Below, in pieces: positions 1 through 13,119 of a stretch of 64,000 nt of DNA. The translations under genes were made by a program, and so were the position numbers. Origin of the DNA: Pyrocephalus nanus (taxonomy: Eukaryota; Chordata; Aves; Passeriformes; Tyrannidae); contig CM076272.1 in the NCBI GenBank assembly GCA_038380795.1, positions 6,010,001 to 6,074,000 on the forward strand. Direction: 5' to 3'. A model generated the notes under the pieces. That model did not search any database. It was not told the origin of the DNA and was given only the letters and a program-made list of their open reading frames with translations. Position 1 is the first letter of the stretch; the number at the start of each line of letters is the position of its first letter.

Positions 1-3000
1 TGTTCTGACACTGGCACCTCAAGGCAAACAGAACAGAAGGAACTTTGTGAAGCTGATATTTTGAGATTGCATGTGTTCAGGTGCTTGACATGGACACCAA
101 TTTATTTTTTTTATTTTTTTTGTGAGGACTGTTGAGGTTTAAGCATTCTACTGTTTAATTTCTACCTTAGAAAATCACAGCTATGAAGTCCAGGATTTTT
201 ATATTGTTGGAAATGTTTCTGTGGGTTCACAGAGCAATTGCTGACTCTTTATACTGTCCTGTTAGTTTGAATCAGCTCTAATTTAGAGAAAAGGCAGTTT
301 CACATGAGTTTTCCTATTTGTGTTTGTGCTATACAGTAGGCTAATGACACACACATCTATTTACCAGTAAATAAAATATATCTTTCAAAGGGTGCATTAT
401 CAACGGGATCACTTTATCTTCACCTATAGATGCTGTTGAATGTTGTCTAATACTCAGTTAAAAATTATTCTCTGAAGCACAGCTTCCTATAAATTGTTCC
501 TTTTTTAACTATGTGGAGGATAGTGATGCTTAGGCAGGTATTTACAATGTCTATTGAACAGTGGGAAAATTAATTCTCATGGTAAGCAGTTTAAAAAGAA
601 TGAAAAAAAAGAGACTTGTATTCTGCCAGACAGACATTTTCATGAAACAGATAGCTGAAAAATCACGTTTCCTCTTTGCAAAAGGAAGGTATCTCCTAAC
701 TTCACAATAATTATGTAATATAGGTAATTTTTACATAATGAGAGTGGTGTCTCTCATCTGCATTACTAAGAAATAGCTGATTATACTGCTGAAATATGTT
801 GGGTTTTACTTTCCTTGGACATGTGCCTTCAATTAGCTTTGCTGAAATATTTGTTTCCTCCGACCTTTCCAAACAGGGTGTGTTATAACTCCCTGAGTGA
901 GGCTGATGGGTCCTCAGTTTTCATGCAAAAGACAGTAGTTCCTCAGAGCCACCGTCTGCCTCTTGGTGTGAACTCCAGTTAAATGCTGTTGGGAGCTTGA
1001 GCTTTGAAGACACAGACTAAGGTTGAAAGTTAGAAGCTTTTCTTTGATTTCAGAGAGACATTTTGTGCTCTGCAAACAGCATCTATTTATCAAGTCATGA
1101 AAGGAGCATAAGAAAAGCTCGTTTTCTTGGACATATTTACAGGTAAAGAAATTAGCATGGCTAAAGAGGCTCTTGGAACTTTCTGTTATTCCTAGTTGTT
1201 CTGAGATGCAGTTATATGCTTTGCAGTATCAATATTGTTAAGACTTACTAAATAGACTTGCAGACCGACATTTCAAACATAATCCTCTCAGTAAAGTGTT
1301 TCCATGCAGGGCATTTGAACTCCCAGTCACAGCAGGCACTTTGGAATGCCTCACTCAGAAAACCTGAGTTTCCACCCAGTGGAGTGGGTCTTGAAGCAGT
1401 AGATGAACCAAATCTAAAATACCACTCTAGCTATTTGCACGTGGTAGAAAAGTACTTAAAACAGGAATTTGTTAACAACAAATTTGTGCAATTTCTGTCA
1501 TTTTGTAGGCAAGGCTGTAGTTGTTAAATAGTAGCAAAGTTCACACAAGTTTGTTTCTCTTGCTTGTCATAACAATGAAGGATTCACCTATATTCTGTGC
1601 TTATAGAGATTTCAGGTATTTCAACCTGGCTTTTTAGGCTCTTAAAGATTCTTTTATTTGTATTTTTCCATAGCAGTAATCAGATTAATGTTGATCCAGG
1701 ATTATGGAAAGGTTAAGAAAGATTGTTTAATGAAAAGAATCTTTTAACGTGTCCTCTCTCCCTCCCTCTTATATGTGTAGTATCTTCTACATCCTTGGTT
1801 TCGAAGACTGGAATTGAAGAAAAAACACCCCTGAAATATATAGAATGTGTCTTGTTAAAAAAGGTCATGGTTTCCAATATGTAGAGCTGTGATAAGCAGC
1901 ACTTTTCATGGCTTTCAAATTCTGAAGCTAGTACAGGTACACAAGTACATATTTTGTATCCATCCCCTGAGCAGTAAAAACTTACATAAAATAGAATACT
2001 AAGTGCATACTGCGTCCAGTTGGTCTATCCTCTGTTTATTAAGGTGTTCTCTAGTTTCCTTTTATTTGCCTACAAAGGCTTGAGGGATCTTCTCAGTAAA
2101 ATACAGTACCTAGCTTTACAACTTCATAGAAAATTGTGGAAAACATTACCCTGACTTTAGGCTGTCCTTAGAAAATAACACTAAAGTCAATAAAGGGTCA
2201 ATGACCTAATGAAGCTCTACAGGTCTCTAATTTGGAACTTAATGAAGTTTTCTAAATTGTTTTTTGTGGAAGACAACATAGATTCAAGAACTGAAAGATG
2301 CACTTCGAGCTGTGATTTCTTGACAAAACACTGTTCAGTTAGAAATGAGGTTGTCCATCTACAGTGTCATCATAAGAAATCTTTCTTCTAAAGATTGTAG
2401 TTGCTAAGCACATCTTTAAAACTAATGCCAGGGATTTGGCCAAGATTGCACAGCCTATCACTTTGAAATCTTGAAATTAACTTAAGATAGGTTTGCAATA
2501 GTTTCCACACAGTTACATCCCCAAAATATCTCTGTTAATCTGGAGAGTTGTATGATCTCATTTTTGTGATTAATTTTATCTTTTACAAAATTGTCCTCTG
2601 CCTGGGAACTTGAAATGCAGTTAAGCTTTTGTGAGAATTAGCTAATACTTTCAAAAGGTGAAAGAGGGGACAAAATCAGAGTAAAAACAGCGGTTTTTAT
2701 GCCTTCTGAATCATGAGAAAGTATCGTTCTTCTGGGTTGTTATTTCAAAGAAGTAAAAAAGAACAATTAATTCAGTTTTTCTGACACTCGATTTTGTGTT
2801 TGCTGGACTTTTTTAAATGTTTGATAAATCTGATCTTCACATAAATTACCCTTTCAGGGTGTGGTAATTGTAAATCATATCAGAATTACCAGTCAATTAA
2901 ACACTGCTACTCCAGCATGCCTTCTTTGCAATTGAACTGAATGCCAATGAGCTAACTATATGTCATTATTCATACCATAGCAATATACTTTATTTAATTA

Positions 3001-6000
3001 TCAAACCTGTTACTATGGTGTTAAATCCATATTTAAGCTAATTATTAAATTTAAGAGGTCTTTAGTATTAGATCAAACTCATTATTGTATAATGCTTTCA
3101 CTTTTATGATATATTTATTGCTAGTGCACATTCAGCAAATACATGTTGTGAACAAAGATTAAGAAAAATTAAAGAAACAAATAATAATCATCATATATTG
3201 TATGACTGCAGCTCATGACCTATAAGCAAGCAGTTCTTGCTTCTCCCCTTTACTTACAAGATGAATGTCACAACATTTGTTGGATCCTGAATGAAGTTAT
3301 ATGTTCTTCAACAAAGACCGAAGCAGAATTGTGGCCCCCTCCAGCATAGCAATATTTTGAAAAGCCAAAATTTGCATTTTGTGAATAGATATTTGGGGAA
3401 ATCGGGTGCGTGATCCCTGTTGCATCTCACCAACTTTGTGTCCTAGATTTTCAGAGGACAATGAAATGTTATAGAATTGGATGCCAGATAATCAGGCAAC
3501 ACAGTTTTACTACTGAATGTTTCCTGAATTAAGCCCTAGGAATGGGACCAAAATTTCAAGACTGCCCTAGGATGGCCCTGAACCTCACAATTATTGTTTT
3601 ATTTGGGGTCTTTGGTGCTCCTCTGTGGGAGCAGAGCTTTGCAGAGCTGGTGGCACCTTGGCCCCGATCAGCCGGGGGTGAGGTGCAGCCCCGAGGCCCC
3701 AGAGAAGGGTGAGTCACAGCCCTATCCCAGGTGAGTCACTGCCCAGGATGCCAAAGGAGATGATTCCACAGGCTACAAAAAAACTAGTTGCATTTGTGAA
3801 TATAAGAGGCTTGATCATCGCTCTGTATATCCTGGAGGACAATTACTGGAACATGTGTGTTTTAGGCAAAGGAACGAAAACTTCTGGAGCTCAGTCAAGC
3901 TTAGATTGGAGACAGGCAATGAGCTGTCTTGGACTGCAGTAGTTCTGGACACATCCAGAAGGAGAACTTGGAAGTTTTCAAAGAGTTTAAAATGAAACAG
4001 AAAGGCACCTTCAGGGTTAGGTGGGGTTACCTGCAATTTTTGTTTTAATAAAAGGCTTGCTCCATGTAAGCATCAGAACTTTTAATCAGAAATAGCACTT
4101 GATTTCTCTGTTATGCACCTTCCAGAGACAAGTGTATGTTTTAGTGGAGTTACTGAACATTTGAAGAGATTAAAACTCTGGTGTCAACAGCTGCAGTTCA
4201 AGCTGCTGGCTGTGTGCACAAATTATGTAGCCAGATAAACCTGGTGCACGCACTGTGAGAACTTTGTCAGTCTTGTGAATGTAATGAATTTTGGATGCAA
4301 TCCAAAGGACTTGCACTGAACATGATTTAATAGAAGTGAACAACTAAACTAACAGATACACTATACCAATGTGCTAGGCAACATACTCAAAGGCAGCCTT
4401 AAAGGGTGTAATATTTTTTTAAAAAATATGTCTAAATATTCTTTCTTTATTATTTTTTCCCCACTAAAATACTACAAAAAGAGAGCTTTTCACATCAGTG
4501 GAAATGTGACTTTGGAACAATGCTCAAGTTTTGTAGCCACTTCAAGTTGCCATTGTCAGTAGCTGGCAAGATACATAATCTAACCAGAATGATAAATATT
4601 GAAGGAAATTGAAGTTGGCTTGATACAAATTATTAAGGTAAAATAGGCTAAAAGCTCAGAGCACTTTAAACTTGTTGAATTAGTGTATGTTTCTGCATGA
4701 TGTATCTCACATCCTTGTTGTGAGTTAAAATAGAGGGTCTTAGATTGTTTAAGTAGGTACTATGCATATGCAGGCTAAGAAATTTCTGTTACAGATGTAT
4801 ACACAGATGTATATGGATATATGTGAGTTGACAGGACTTACAGGAAGTATGGTTGATGCTAAAATGACACTGGAATTCATGGAAGTGAAATACTGTCCAC
4901 CCACAATACACAAAGGGTACAGTCACATGAAAACCTGCATGTGAGTAGTCCCATGATAATTACGAGGTTGGGGTAACTAATTCACAGGCTTTCTGCAGTT
5001 TCAAACTCTCTGTAGGAAGACGTTTCTTGAAGATAATTAGACAAAGGGTGAAATGTTACTGTTGGCTTCCCAGAGGTCTTTCTTCCTCTTTTCATAACTT
5101 TCATAACAGTGTTTGTGGTGTCTTTCCAGATAATTCTGTGTATTGCATCATTTAACTCTTTGAGAAATTTCTTTTTGTCCGTGTCAGCAAATTTCTGATT
5201 GCCTATGAGCCCGCTAGATTATTTTTTTTTTGAGTTACTGCCATTATCCATCTCTGCCTCTTTTTAAAATCTACATTACTAATTAGTATTTTTATTTTGT
5301 AAGGTCACCTAGACATTTATCTGAGCCCTGCTGTCAGAGGGCTGCAGTTTGTGACAGGTGGGCAACTTGGTGAGAAAGGGGAGGAGACTTTATTCAGGGT
5401 CCTTTTATTAATCTAATTTTGTGTGACCTGATGCACATTTTATTATATGCAGTGAAACACTTCTCCCTTTGATTGTAATCCCATGATTGTTTTGGAGAGA
5501 AGGTTTGAATTCTTTCCCATCATGTGTGGTGGATTGGTTCGTTTGATTGGTTGGTTTGGGTTTTCTGGGGAGGGCGTGGTTTTGTGTTTTGGGGTTTTTT
5601 TCCCCCTACCCAGTTTCACAGGTTTTTTCATCCCACTTGAAGGTGAAATGGGGAAGACTGCTGGAATGTGAAATATTTCAGTGCAGTGGAGAAAGTCTTG
5701 CTGACTCTGTGAAGTATTAGAGTGTGGGTTGTTCCAGCTGAGAAATCAGGATCTCTCCTGCCGTAAGGAGGGTTACTAGAAAGTCTTTTGCTAGATGGTT
5801 CTGTAATGCTTTCAGCCCCTTGTGGGAAGGTAATATGCCTTTCACATTCCAAGACTTTCTGCAGTGACTAACACAAGGACACCTCATCAGGCTTCTAGAA
5901 ATTTCCCTGCCAAATCCATACTATTCAGTCTCAGGGTTAACTGTGTAACCATTTCAGGTGTTCATTTTGCCCTGGATCTTCTGAAGGGAAAATGACTGTC

Positions 6001-8334
6001 ACGTTTGCACATTTTCATATCAAAGACACCACTGCCAAAATGACATTCCTTTCAACAGGCTGAAAGCACCTAAGCACTTAAGTAATTTTGAAAACAAGCT
6101 CTTAAGTCACTTAAATATTTAGCAGTTTTTACACCATGTACTTCAAGTGATCCTTCAAAAGAAATGCATCTATGATTTGCAGTAAGAAGTGCTTGGAAAA
6201 AGGCACTGAAATATAGTTGAAGGTTGAGTTTGTAATGCAGCCTTGCCATTGACAATGGAGATAGAAATGAACTGAAAAAATTGAAAACATATCCATGGAC
6301 TTTAGGTACTCATTTTAAGAGCAATCTCCAGAAACACTGGAGGTCCCTCTCCCGCATCTTTGCAAAACCAAATCTATCATAAGTGTCTTTTCTGCTTTTC
6401 AAATGAAGTGCAATTTGCAAAAGGGATTAAGGGACTGCAGGTTGCTTTTCCTGTGTATTTGTATCCTGTAGCAATGCTCTGCTGAGATTCCCTTCACACA
6501 AGGATATTGGATAGAAAGCTTATTGTGGAGTGAAAAATACTAAAGAGAACACATCTGGAAAAAACCCAAGATGGATGATAAGACCTTGGTTACAATCCAT
6601 GTTACAGGCAGATCCTCCATTTTCAAAAAGTGATATAAAAGACTATTGCATAAGTATCCCTGGTCATTAAGGGTCAGGTTGTAGCAGTGAGACATTTGCT
6701 TCCTTCTCAGTTCCAAAGGTTAGTAACAACTATTTTAGGGGATCTGTCTAAATGCCTTGTGTTGGTGCTGTAGGTGTGGACTTGCCCAACGTTTAAGGGA
6801 ATGGAGCTTTAACTAAATCCAGGTGCTAAAATCTCAAATGGTATAAAGTGTTGCAGAAGATCTAGACCAAAAAATGGTTTTTAGAAGTGCTGCCCATCTT
6901 ATAAAAAACAATTTTACAATGTTAAGTGGTGAAAACGGTGAATAAATTTGAGAAAGCCTCCCTAATCTGCTGACACCCTTGAAACTGCAGAAGGAGAGGA
7001 TGAAGTTTAGCTGAGCCTTAGTGCTTTCATCCTTTAGCTCAGACCTATTACATACAGAACTTTGGTCATGATTCTTTCCTAAGTTTTCAGCTTTTAATTT
7101 CCATTTAAATTTTATTTAATGAACTAAAAGATGCAAGAATTTAAAGAAAATATATTCTTTTGAAGTTGTTGCAAGTATTTTGTGATTTCCTAAACTAAAT
7201 TTGTTGTTCTTAGATTTTTAGGGATGGGCAGGGAATATTTAACTTGTCCAGTTACCTGCAAACAATCCACATTCTTCTAGCAGCTGGATCTGTACTTTAT
7301 CCAACTGCACATTTCTGAAGTTCTTGTCAGTCTTGTCCTACTCTAGGTAGATTTTTATCTGGCTGTCTGACAGAAATGGAGAGCTCTTTATCTGTGAACA
7401 GCAATGTTCTCTTGTTTCTGTTCATTCCACTGCATATGTAACCACTTGTAAATAGCAAGATACAGACAACAGTTGACCAAATCCTGAAATATATGGATTT
7501 AAGTTCAGTTTTGTTAATGTTTTCTTCTTTTCCTCCCTCCTTGCCACTATCCCCCTGCCTTCCTGATTTATATTGTATTTCCTTACTTCAAGGATCTCTT
7601 TCCTGCCTGAAAGTTCTGGTGTGTTTAAGGAGTCCAATATCCGATTACAAATTTACGAAAATGAGAAATTTCCATATGTCTGAAAATTTATTTACAGACA
7701 GTTAAATGATAGTACTTAGAAATCAGTGACAGCTGAATTTATATTCAGAATACTGTTTAACCCCAGATTTTCTCTGGCACTGTGGGCAAGGCATTTAATT
7801 TCATTATGGGTGGGTTTGCCATCTGTAGTAGAGGATACAACGCTTATCTTCTGGGGTTTTTTTTCTGCAAACTGTATGAGCACTCACAGAAGAATCATCC
7901 TGGCATTACTCACATATAGGCCTATATTATTATATTAGTGTACATTAAAAATTGGTGACCCAGTTTCAGTTCTATGAATTCTGTTAACACAAAACTTCAA
8001 GTAAAGCTGTTTGTTTTATTGTCATACAAGTGACATATCAGGAATGTGAATTAAAAAGGCAAGTAAGTTTAATGCCAGATTTGCATCCCTGGGAGTCAGA
8101 TCAATATTTTGCATCCCATAGTCTTTTTGCAAAGCACTTTGGCAATATTTGAGGTCCTGTTGCAAAAAAATGAGGTGCATACAGTTTATTCATGTAACAT
8201 AGACTGGATTTTCAGTTTAAATTGCTGTAAAATTGAAGTAGTGGTGAGTAATGTAAGTCTGTATACATTTTTGTAGATATCCTGGAAAGTACCTAATAAG
8301 CAGTGTTAAATGTGTTTCTCCTTTCTTTCTGTAG
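1..8334. other. Upstream or 5' intronic sequence, no gene recognised
   Basis: I see no protein-coding gene or RNA gene here. Open frames are short, occur on both strands and lack recognisable domains. The stretch is AT-rich with scattered homopolymers. A small GC-richer patch near 3590-3740 carries two AP-1 type motifs and is listed separately. It lies 5' of the first THSD4 coding exon, so it is either intron between non-coding 5' exons of that gene or sequence upstream of it. The DNA alone does not decide between these. Confidence 0.6.
3590..3740. promoter_or_regulatory. GC-richer patch with two TGAGTCA (AP-1) motifs
   Basis: This patch is richer in G, C and CpG than its AT-rich surroundings. 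It contains two exact TGAGTCA motifs, at 3710-3716 and 3732-3738, which is the classic AP-1 (Fos/Jun) binding sequence. Both overlap GGTGAGT, which also reads as a 5' splice site, so the patch could instead be the end of a non-coding exon. A regulatory role is inferred from motifs only. Seven-base motifs occur by chance. Confidence 0.22.
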
Positions 8335-8440
8335 GATTTGTTTGATCAGCATTGTGCTGCACCACAGTGAAGAGGTATTTTTCACTTCAAGATACCTTGC
8401 ATTAAAGGATCATGGTAGACAGTTTAATAGTTTCTTTGAG
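8335..8440 (+). other. Candidate exon (non-coding 5' exon or pseudo-exon)
   Basis: The segment is bounded by a pyrimidine-rich 3' splice site (TTTCTCCTTTCTTTCTGTAG) and a consensus 5' splice site (GAG|GTAAGT). It is 106 bp, a typical internal exon length. Reading from its second base it is open throughout (35 codons), but the peptide matches nothing I recognise. It lies about 3.8 kb before the exon with the THSD4 start codon and on the same strand, so a 5' UTR exon of that gene is possible. Isolated pseudo-exons with good splice sites are common in large introns, so this needs transcript support. Confidence 0.28.
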
Positions 8441-11400
8441 GTAAGTGATGCAATAAAACATTTAAAATCTTATTTAATGTTCTCTTAAGACACTGCAGTA
8501 AATATCAATTTGGTTGTCTTTTGCTCTGTTGTTAAATTTTCTATGTCATAGGAGGATAAATAACAATCTTGTCCCAGGATCAAATACTCAAGTATATGCA
8601 TACCAGACATAGCATTCTTTGGTGATAGTGAAAGAAAAAAGTTTTCAGTGATTGTTTATGCTTAGAACATCTGTTTGTGAGTGCCAATGTAGTAGCAAAT
8701 ATTAATGGAAAGTGCCTGTTTTTTTGATGAGGCTGCACAACTACATCACTGGGCTTCAATTACTGTTTTACATGTTGTAGTACCTGCGCTGCAATTCATT
8801 CAGGGATTTGTATTATGCATTCCTGAAACAGTTTGCCAGTGGGCAAACATAGGAAAGACCTTTCAAACAGCTTTCCTAACAAAGAAAACATTCAGCTGTT
8901 TCTAAGCTGGTGTGGCCAGTTCTGTAGTTGGGCAAGCAGATTCAGAGCAGACAGGCTCCACAAACAAGATTTGGCCTCCTGCAAGGAATGACAGCTCCAT
9001 GCTCTTGCATTTGGATGGAGGCACCGTCAGTAACACCTCTGCTATAACCTTGCTTCTTTTGAGTTTGGGACAGCAATCTTCGAATTGCAATTTTGTCCCC
9101 CTTCTAATTTGCCAGGGCAAATTCCACATCAAAATGGATCTGTCACATATTATTGACGTGACCTGTGTTAACTTTGCTGTTGAAATTTCACCCTGCGTAG
9201 CTCCTCCCAAGCTGACTCAGGCTGCTCTGCAGACCTGTGAGGAAATGGGGAATATGGGACAAGAGCCATCCTGCAATCACTTGGCTAAAATGCTGTAACT
9301 TGTATCTGAACAATACACAGTTGGCCATTATATCCCTTCATAAAATACAACTACTAATGAGCAGCAGCCAGGTGAAAGATCTGTTTTGGTACCCTCCAGC
9401 TTCATTCATGTAGAGCTAATACTTACTGCAGTGACAAGGAAGAACTTTGAGAGGTGTCCCTGAATGAGGTGTCCCTGAATGAGGTGTCCCTGAATGAGGT
9501 GTCCCTGAATGAGGTGTCCCTGAATGAGGTGTCCCTGAATGAGGTGCTAATTAGCTAACTTTTTCTTGCTACTCAGACCTAATATTGTTTTGCTTTGTGC
9601 TTTCTGCCCCCCCCCCTCCCCCAGTTAAACAGAAATTGGTATTACCAGTAAAAGAAAATGAGCAAGTTTGCTCTTTGTAACTTGGATAGATGACAGTTTA
9701 AAGCCTGACTTTGCTTCAAACCAGGTACTTGGCTCCAAAGTGCCTTAACTGTGAGAGCAGGGGCTGTACTAACAGGGTTCTTGCAGAGGCCTGAGTTACA
9801 CAGCCATGGATCAGCTGCAATTGGTACCTCAGCTGTTTGTGGATACTTGGAAAGTTTTGCCTTATTTTGAGCACTTGTTCTTTCTGGCTTTTTTTGCGTT
9901 GTAAGAATACCTGAATCAAACCCACTGAAATTAAAGAAGCCTATTCTTGTAGCCTGAGAGGCCTCAGGTTAGTCAAGCATGACAAATAAAAGAGCCTAGT
10001 GTGGAGAAGTTAGCCAAAGCAAGCTGCTGGGGGAAATAACATTAAAAAAATTAAATTGCCACACACTGATTTAAGCTAGAGGCTTACCTCAGGATAGCTT
10101 AAATATTCCTGGCAAATTTCCTGTGTTTGGAATAGTAGGTTGATACCACTGTTTTTGACAGATCCAACTGCAGATACAGAAGCAAATTTAAAAGTAGCTG
10201 AATTGTCCTTGAGCCAGGAACATATAGAGGGTTATTCCTTAAAGAATGGTCAGGAGAGGCTTGGCACGGAGTAATCACACATACACTACAAGTTTACATT
10301 TTAGAACTGAGAACTTTAATCTGGTAAGTAATTTGCTTTGAAGATTACAGCTCTCATTCAGTTTAGAACTCACAACCTTGTGCATGATTCCAGAAGAATT
10401 TACACATGGAAATCTGTAGTCCGTCAGACTGATCAGAAAAATCCTGTCCTGTTGAGGATGAAAGCATTCATTTCCTTCTGCAAAGTTTGAACTTTCTTTC
10501 ACATGCTCTGAGAGATTATAGGGAGTAGAAGCCATAAGGGAGCAGGGAACAGGTAGGGAGATTCTGAAAAGGAAGTTAAATATAATTTGCAGAGGATGTG
10601 GGCTGGGCCTGTCACAGGCTGCACTCCACCTACTTAGATGCTTGTCATTTTTCATTGAGAAGAGTTAGGAGATCACTCGAGCAGTTGGAAAGGAGATATG
10701 CAAGTCAGCTGAAGACAGACTTGATGCTGTCATTTTGCAGTTTGGAGGTCTGAATTCTGATTCTAGTTCTTTCTTTTATTTCAAGTGTGATTTGCAGATC
10801 AGTTTATTAATTTGTGCCTTTGGCTTCCATCTACCCCTGTGTGATTGGACCCTGCTCTGAGCTGCATGTTTTGAGTGATTTCTTTTTAGTGCCTTATGCT
10901 GCCTCTGATTTCAGACACCTCCTCAGTATTTCGTTTTATCACAAATGATAGCTTTGTGAAATATAATACTTCCTTCTAAAATACTTTTAAAAGTGCTGCT
11001 TCCCTCTCCCCTCCTAAATTGACGTGGTAGTAAAGAAGTAATGACTTTTTCTTGCCTTTAATTGGTTTATTGCTTTGAGAGAGAGGGCCATAGATGATGA
11101 GGTAATGATAGGCTATGTGCAATCAATACTGGCCCACTGCTTCCTTTTGCAGTATGTTGGCAAGGACAAACAGAAAACTCAAGAAAAACATTCTCCCTAG
11201 TAGAAGAGTATTTGTATTGGTGGTAATGCAATGCTTAATATTAAAAAAAGCCCTTTCTGTTTAGGAGTTCTGTCTCAGAAAATACCTGAAACAATGAGAA
11301 ATATTTAAAGAGTTACTGTGTAGGGAGCAAAGGAAGAGCTGTGAGTAGAAAACACAGCTGGATTTTGTCTGGTCCATTAGTTTGCAGATGTATTTTGTGT

Positions 11401-12228
11401 CCAAATCCATCAGTTTTACTTCTTCATTGAAATTCAGCAAATCATTAGCAGCTTTCCCCTTTAGAGAGGGTTTGAAACATACTCTTTGTAGACTGAAAAG
11501 TCAAATTTCTGGTAGAAATAAAGATATCTTGATCCTATTTCTCATATCTGTCCATGTTTTCTTATGGAGTGACCTATTAGAAAGGGGCAAACCAGTCCCC
11601 ATTGCAAATTATATCAAACAAAAGACTGAGCTAACTGTGCCTAACTTGTAACAGACTCACAGGAGTCATTACGGTGGTGAGGTTTGACAGAACAGTTTTT
11701 TTGGGCTTGGTTCCCATTATGGCTTCTTTCATACTGAAGATGTGGTGACTGGGGTGATGCTTGGCTGCTTAGCCTGAGTCTCTGGTGGGCTGTGTCTGCT
11801 GCTTTCCACCTTCTGTGCTTATTAGGTTATTCAATGTTCACAAGTGTTAGGCAGCTGGGGAAGAACCTATTTCTCCATGTTTCCCGTGTGCTGGAGGTGG
11901 GCTGTTCATCTGGAAAGGGAGGAGCCAGAACTGTTAGCAGATCTAGTCCACAGATGGGTGAATTCTTACTTAACACTTTAGAAAACTTGCAAAATGTATG
12001 TCAGTTTGACACTGAATGCTGAAGTGTTAAAATATGGCCAGCTAAGAATATTTTAATTTAAACATGGAGTTATGTGAAATACTGTCAATGGACTCTACTT
12101 GATGCACTTTCTATGTATGGCCCTGGTACTGTCTGCTGGGAATACAATGCCATAAGGACATTTCATACAGTTTAGTGAGTTTGCTTCGGTTAGTAATGGT
12201 GTTCAAGTACTTAAATATTTTCTTGCAG
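8441..12228. other. Non-coding sequence between candidate exon and THSD4 start exon
   Basis: No gene is recognised here. The only distinct structure is the 15-bp minisatellite at 9451-9546, followed by a C-rich tract near 9607-9623. Overlapping open frames on both strands around 8902-9298 (up to 128 codons) have no recognisable domain and look like chance. Confidence 0.6.
9451..9546. repeat. 15-bp minisatellite, 6.4 identical copies
   Basis: The 15-bp unit GAGGTGTCCCTGAAT repeats head to tail six times without a mismatch (9451-9540), followed by GAGGTG of a seventh copy. Lack of divergence between units suggests recent expansion or ongoing homogenisation, so copy number probably varies between individuals. 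It sits in non-coding DNA 5' of the THSD4 start codon. Confidence 0.97.
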
Positions 12229-12281
12229 TATAAACCCTGTAAATAGGTTGTAGATGTGCAGTTTGTATTAGTGGTATTTAT
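12229..12281 (+). promoter_or_regulatory. THSD4: Probable 5' UTR part of the THSD4 start exon
   Basis: A 3' splice site (TTAAATATTTTCTTGCAG) ends at 12228, so the exon with the start codon probably begins at 12229 and has 53 bp of leader. An in-frame TAA at 12240-12242 limits any N-terminal extension. The leader begins with TATAAA (12229-12234), so the site could instead be a TATA-box promoter with transcription starting near 12260. A second acceptor-like sequence (TTTGCCTTTTCAG, ending 12310) lies inside the coding part and would remove the ATG. Confidence 0.5.
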
Positions 12282-12380
12282 ATGTTCTGTTCCACTGTTT
12301 GCCTTTTCAGACTTCTCAGTTCCCTAGCAGTGTTGGGATTTCAGTTTGTGATCCCACAGCCTTCAGTTGAACACAGAAAG
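12282..12380 (+). CDS. THSD4: THSD4 coding exon 1: start codon and signal peptide
   Basis: This exon encodes residues 1-33, the secretion signal of THSD4 (ADAMTSL6). The ATG at 12282 opens a frame with a hydrophobic stretch (about residues 11-24, including LAVLGFQFV) and ends in PQPSVEHRK, directly before a GTAAGC donor at 12381. The end closely resembles human THSD4 as I recall it (LGFQFV then PQPS and HRK), and the 33-residue length matches the human first coding exon. The intron is phase 0, and the next exon begins VPQR, as in the human protein. The start context is weak (T at -3 and +4), and one arginine (residue 10) lies just before the hydrophobic core. The exon is too short to be seen as an open reading frame by length alone. 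Confidence 0.86.
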
Positions 12381-13119
12381 GTAAGCATTAGAATTATTCA
12401 GATCTTGTATACTTAAAGATAACAGTAGAAAACATTAGAGTAAGATATGTAAAGCAATGCAATCTGAATAAAGTTCTGGCGGTAAGTACCTTCTGTTTTG
12501 TGTGTGTGGGGGGTGTTGTTTCTTTTTTTTTTTTGTTACTTTTATAAATTATACTTGGTTGAAAGAGGCTCATCGTGGTTAATTAGCTGAGTAATTGTAT
12601 GGAGTGTTGTATGTCACACATAGCTACTCAAGCTTTGGAGCATTTTCATCATGTGACACACAGGGGAAAAAATATTCTTGTTAGTGAGAGCAGCACTCAG
12701 ACACGGAGTGATTAAAGAACCACCCAGTTGCACATAGGTAGCTCATTCTCTTACAGAGACAGAAATGTCTGGGACAGAAGCTGGACCCAAACCCCACTCT
12801 GTTGCCAGATTTACATGGTTAGAGATTGGAGCTGGAAACTGCTGAAGTTTCCTGTTGTGCTCCTGTGAGTGGTTCACTCCTTGGTTCACTCCCACTGGCA
12901 TCTCTAAGAAGGTTTGCAGCCTGCACACCTTCCCTGCTGCTCAGCACCACTGAGATCTTGGCTGCAATACCTGGGTTTTTGCAATGGAAAGTAGCGGACA
13001 TTTTGGAGAGGAACAGAGACCAGCAGTGATTTTTACTCTCAAGAGAATTAAAAATCTTACCTCTGAGGGAAGTTTGAATGAATTCAGGTTTTTTTTTATT
13101 TAAAACATTAGAAGACTGC

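Noticed and set aside
8902..9298. Open frames on both strands (102 and 128 codons)
   Set aside because: No domain, no splice context and no homology recognised. Opposed open frames of this size are expected by chance in 64 kb.
9604..9625. C-rich tract ending in CAG, as a strong splice acceptor
   Set aside because: No matching downstream donor or conserved coding follows. It is more simply a poly-C tract.
10275..10655. 126-codon minus-strand open frame
   Set aside because: Low-information peptide with no recognisable family, in ordinary AT-rich sequence.
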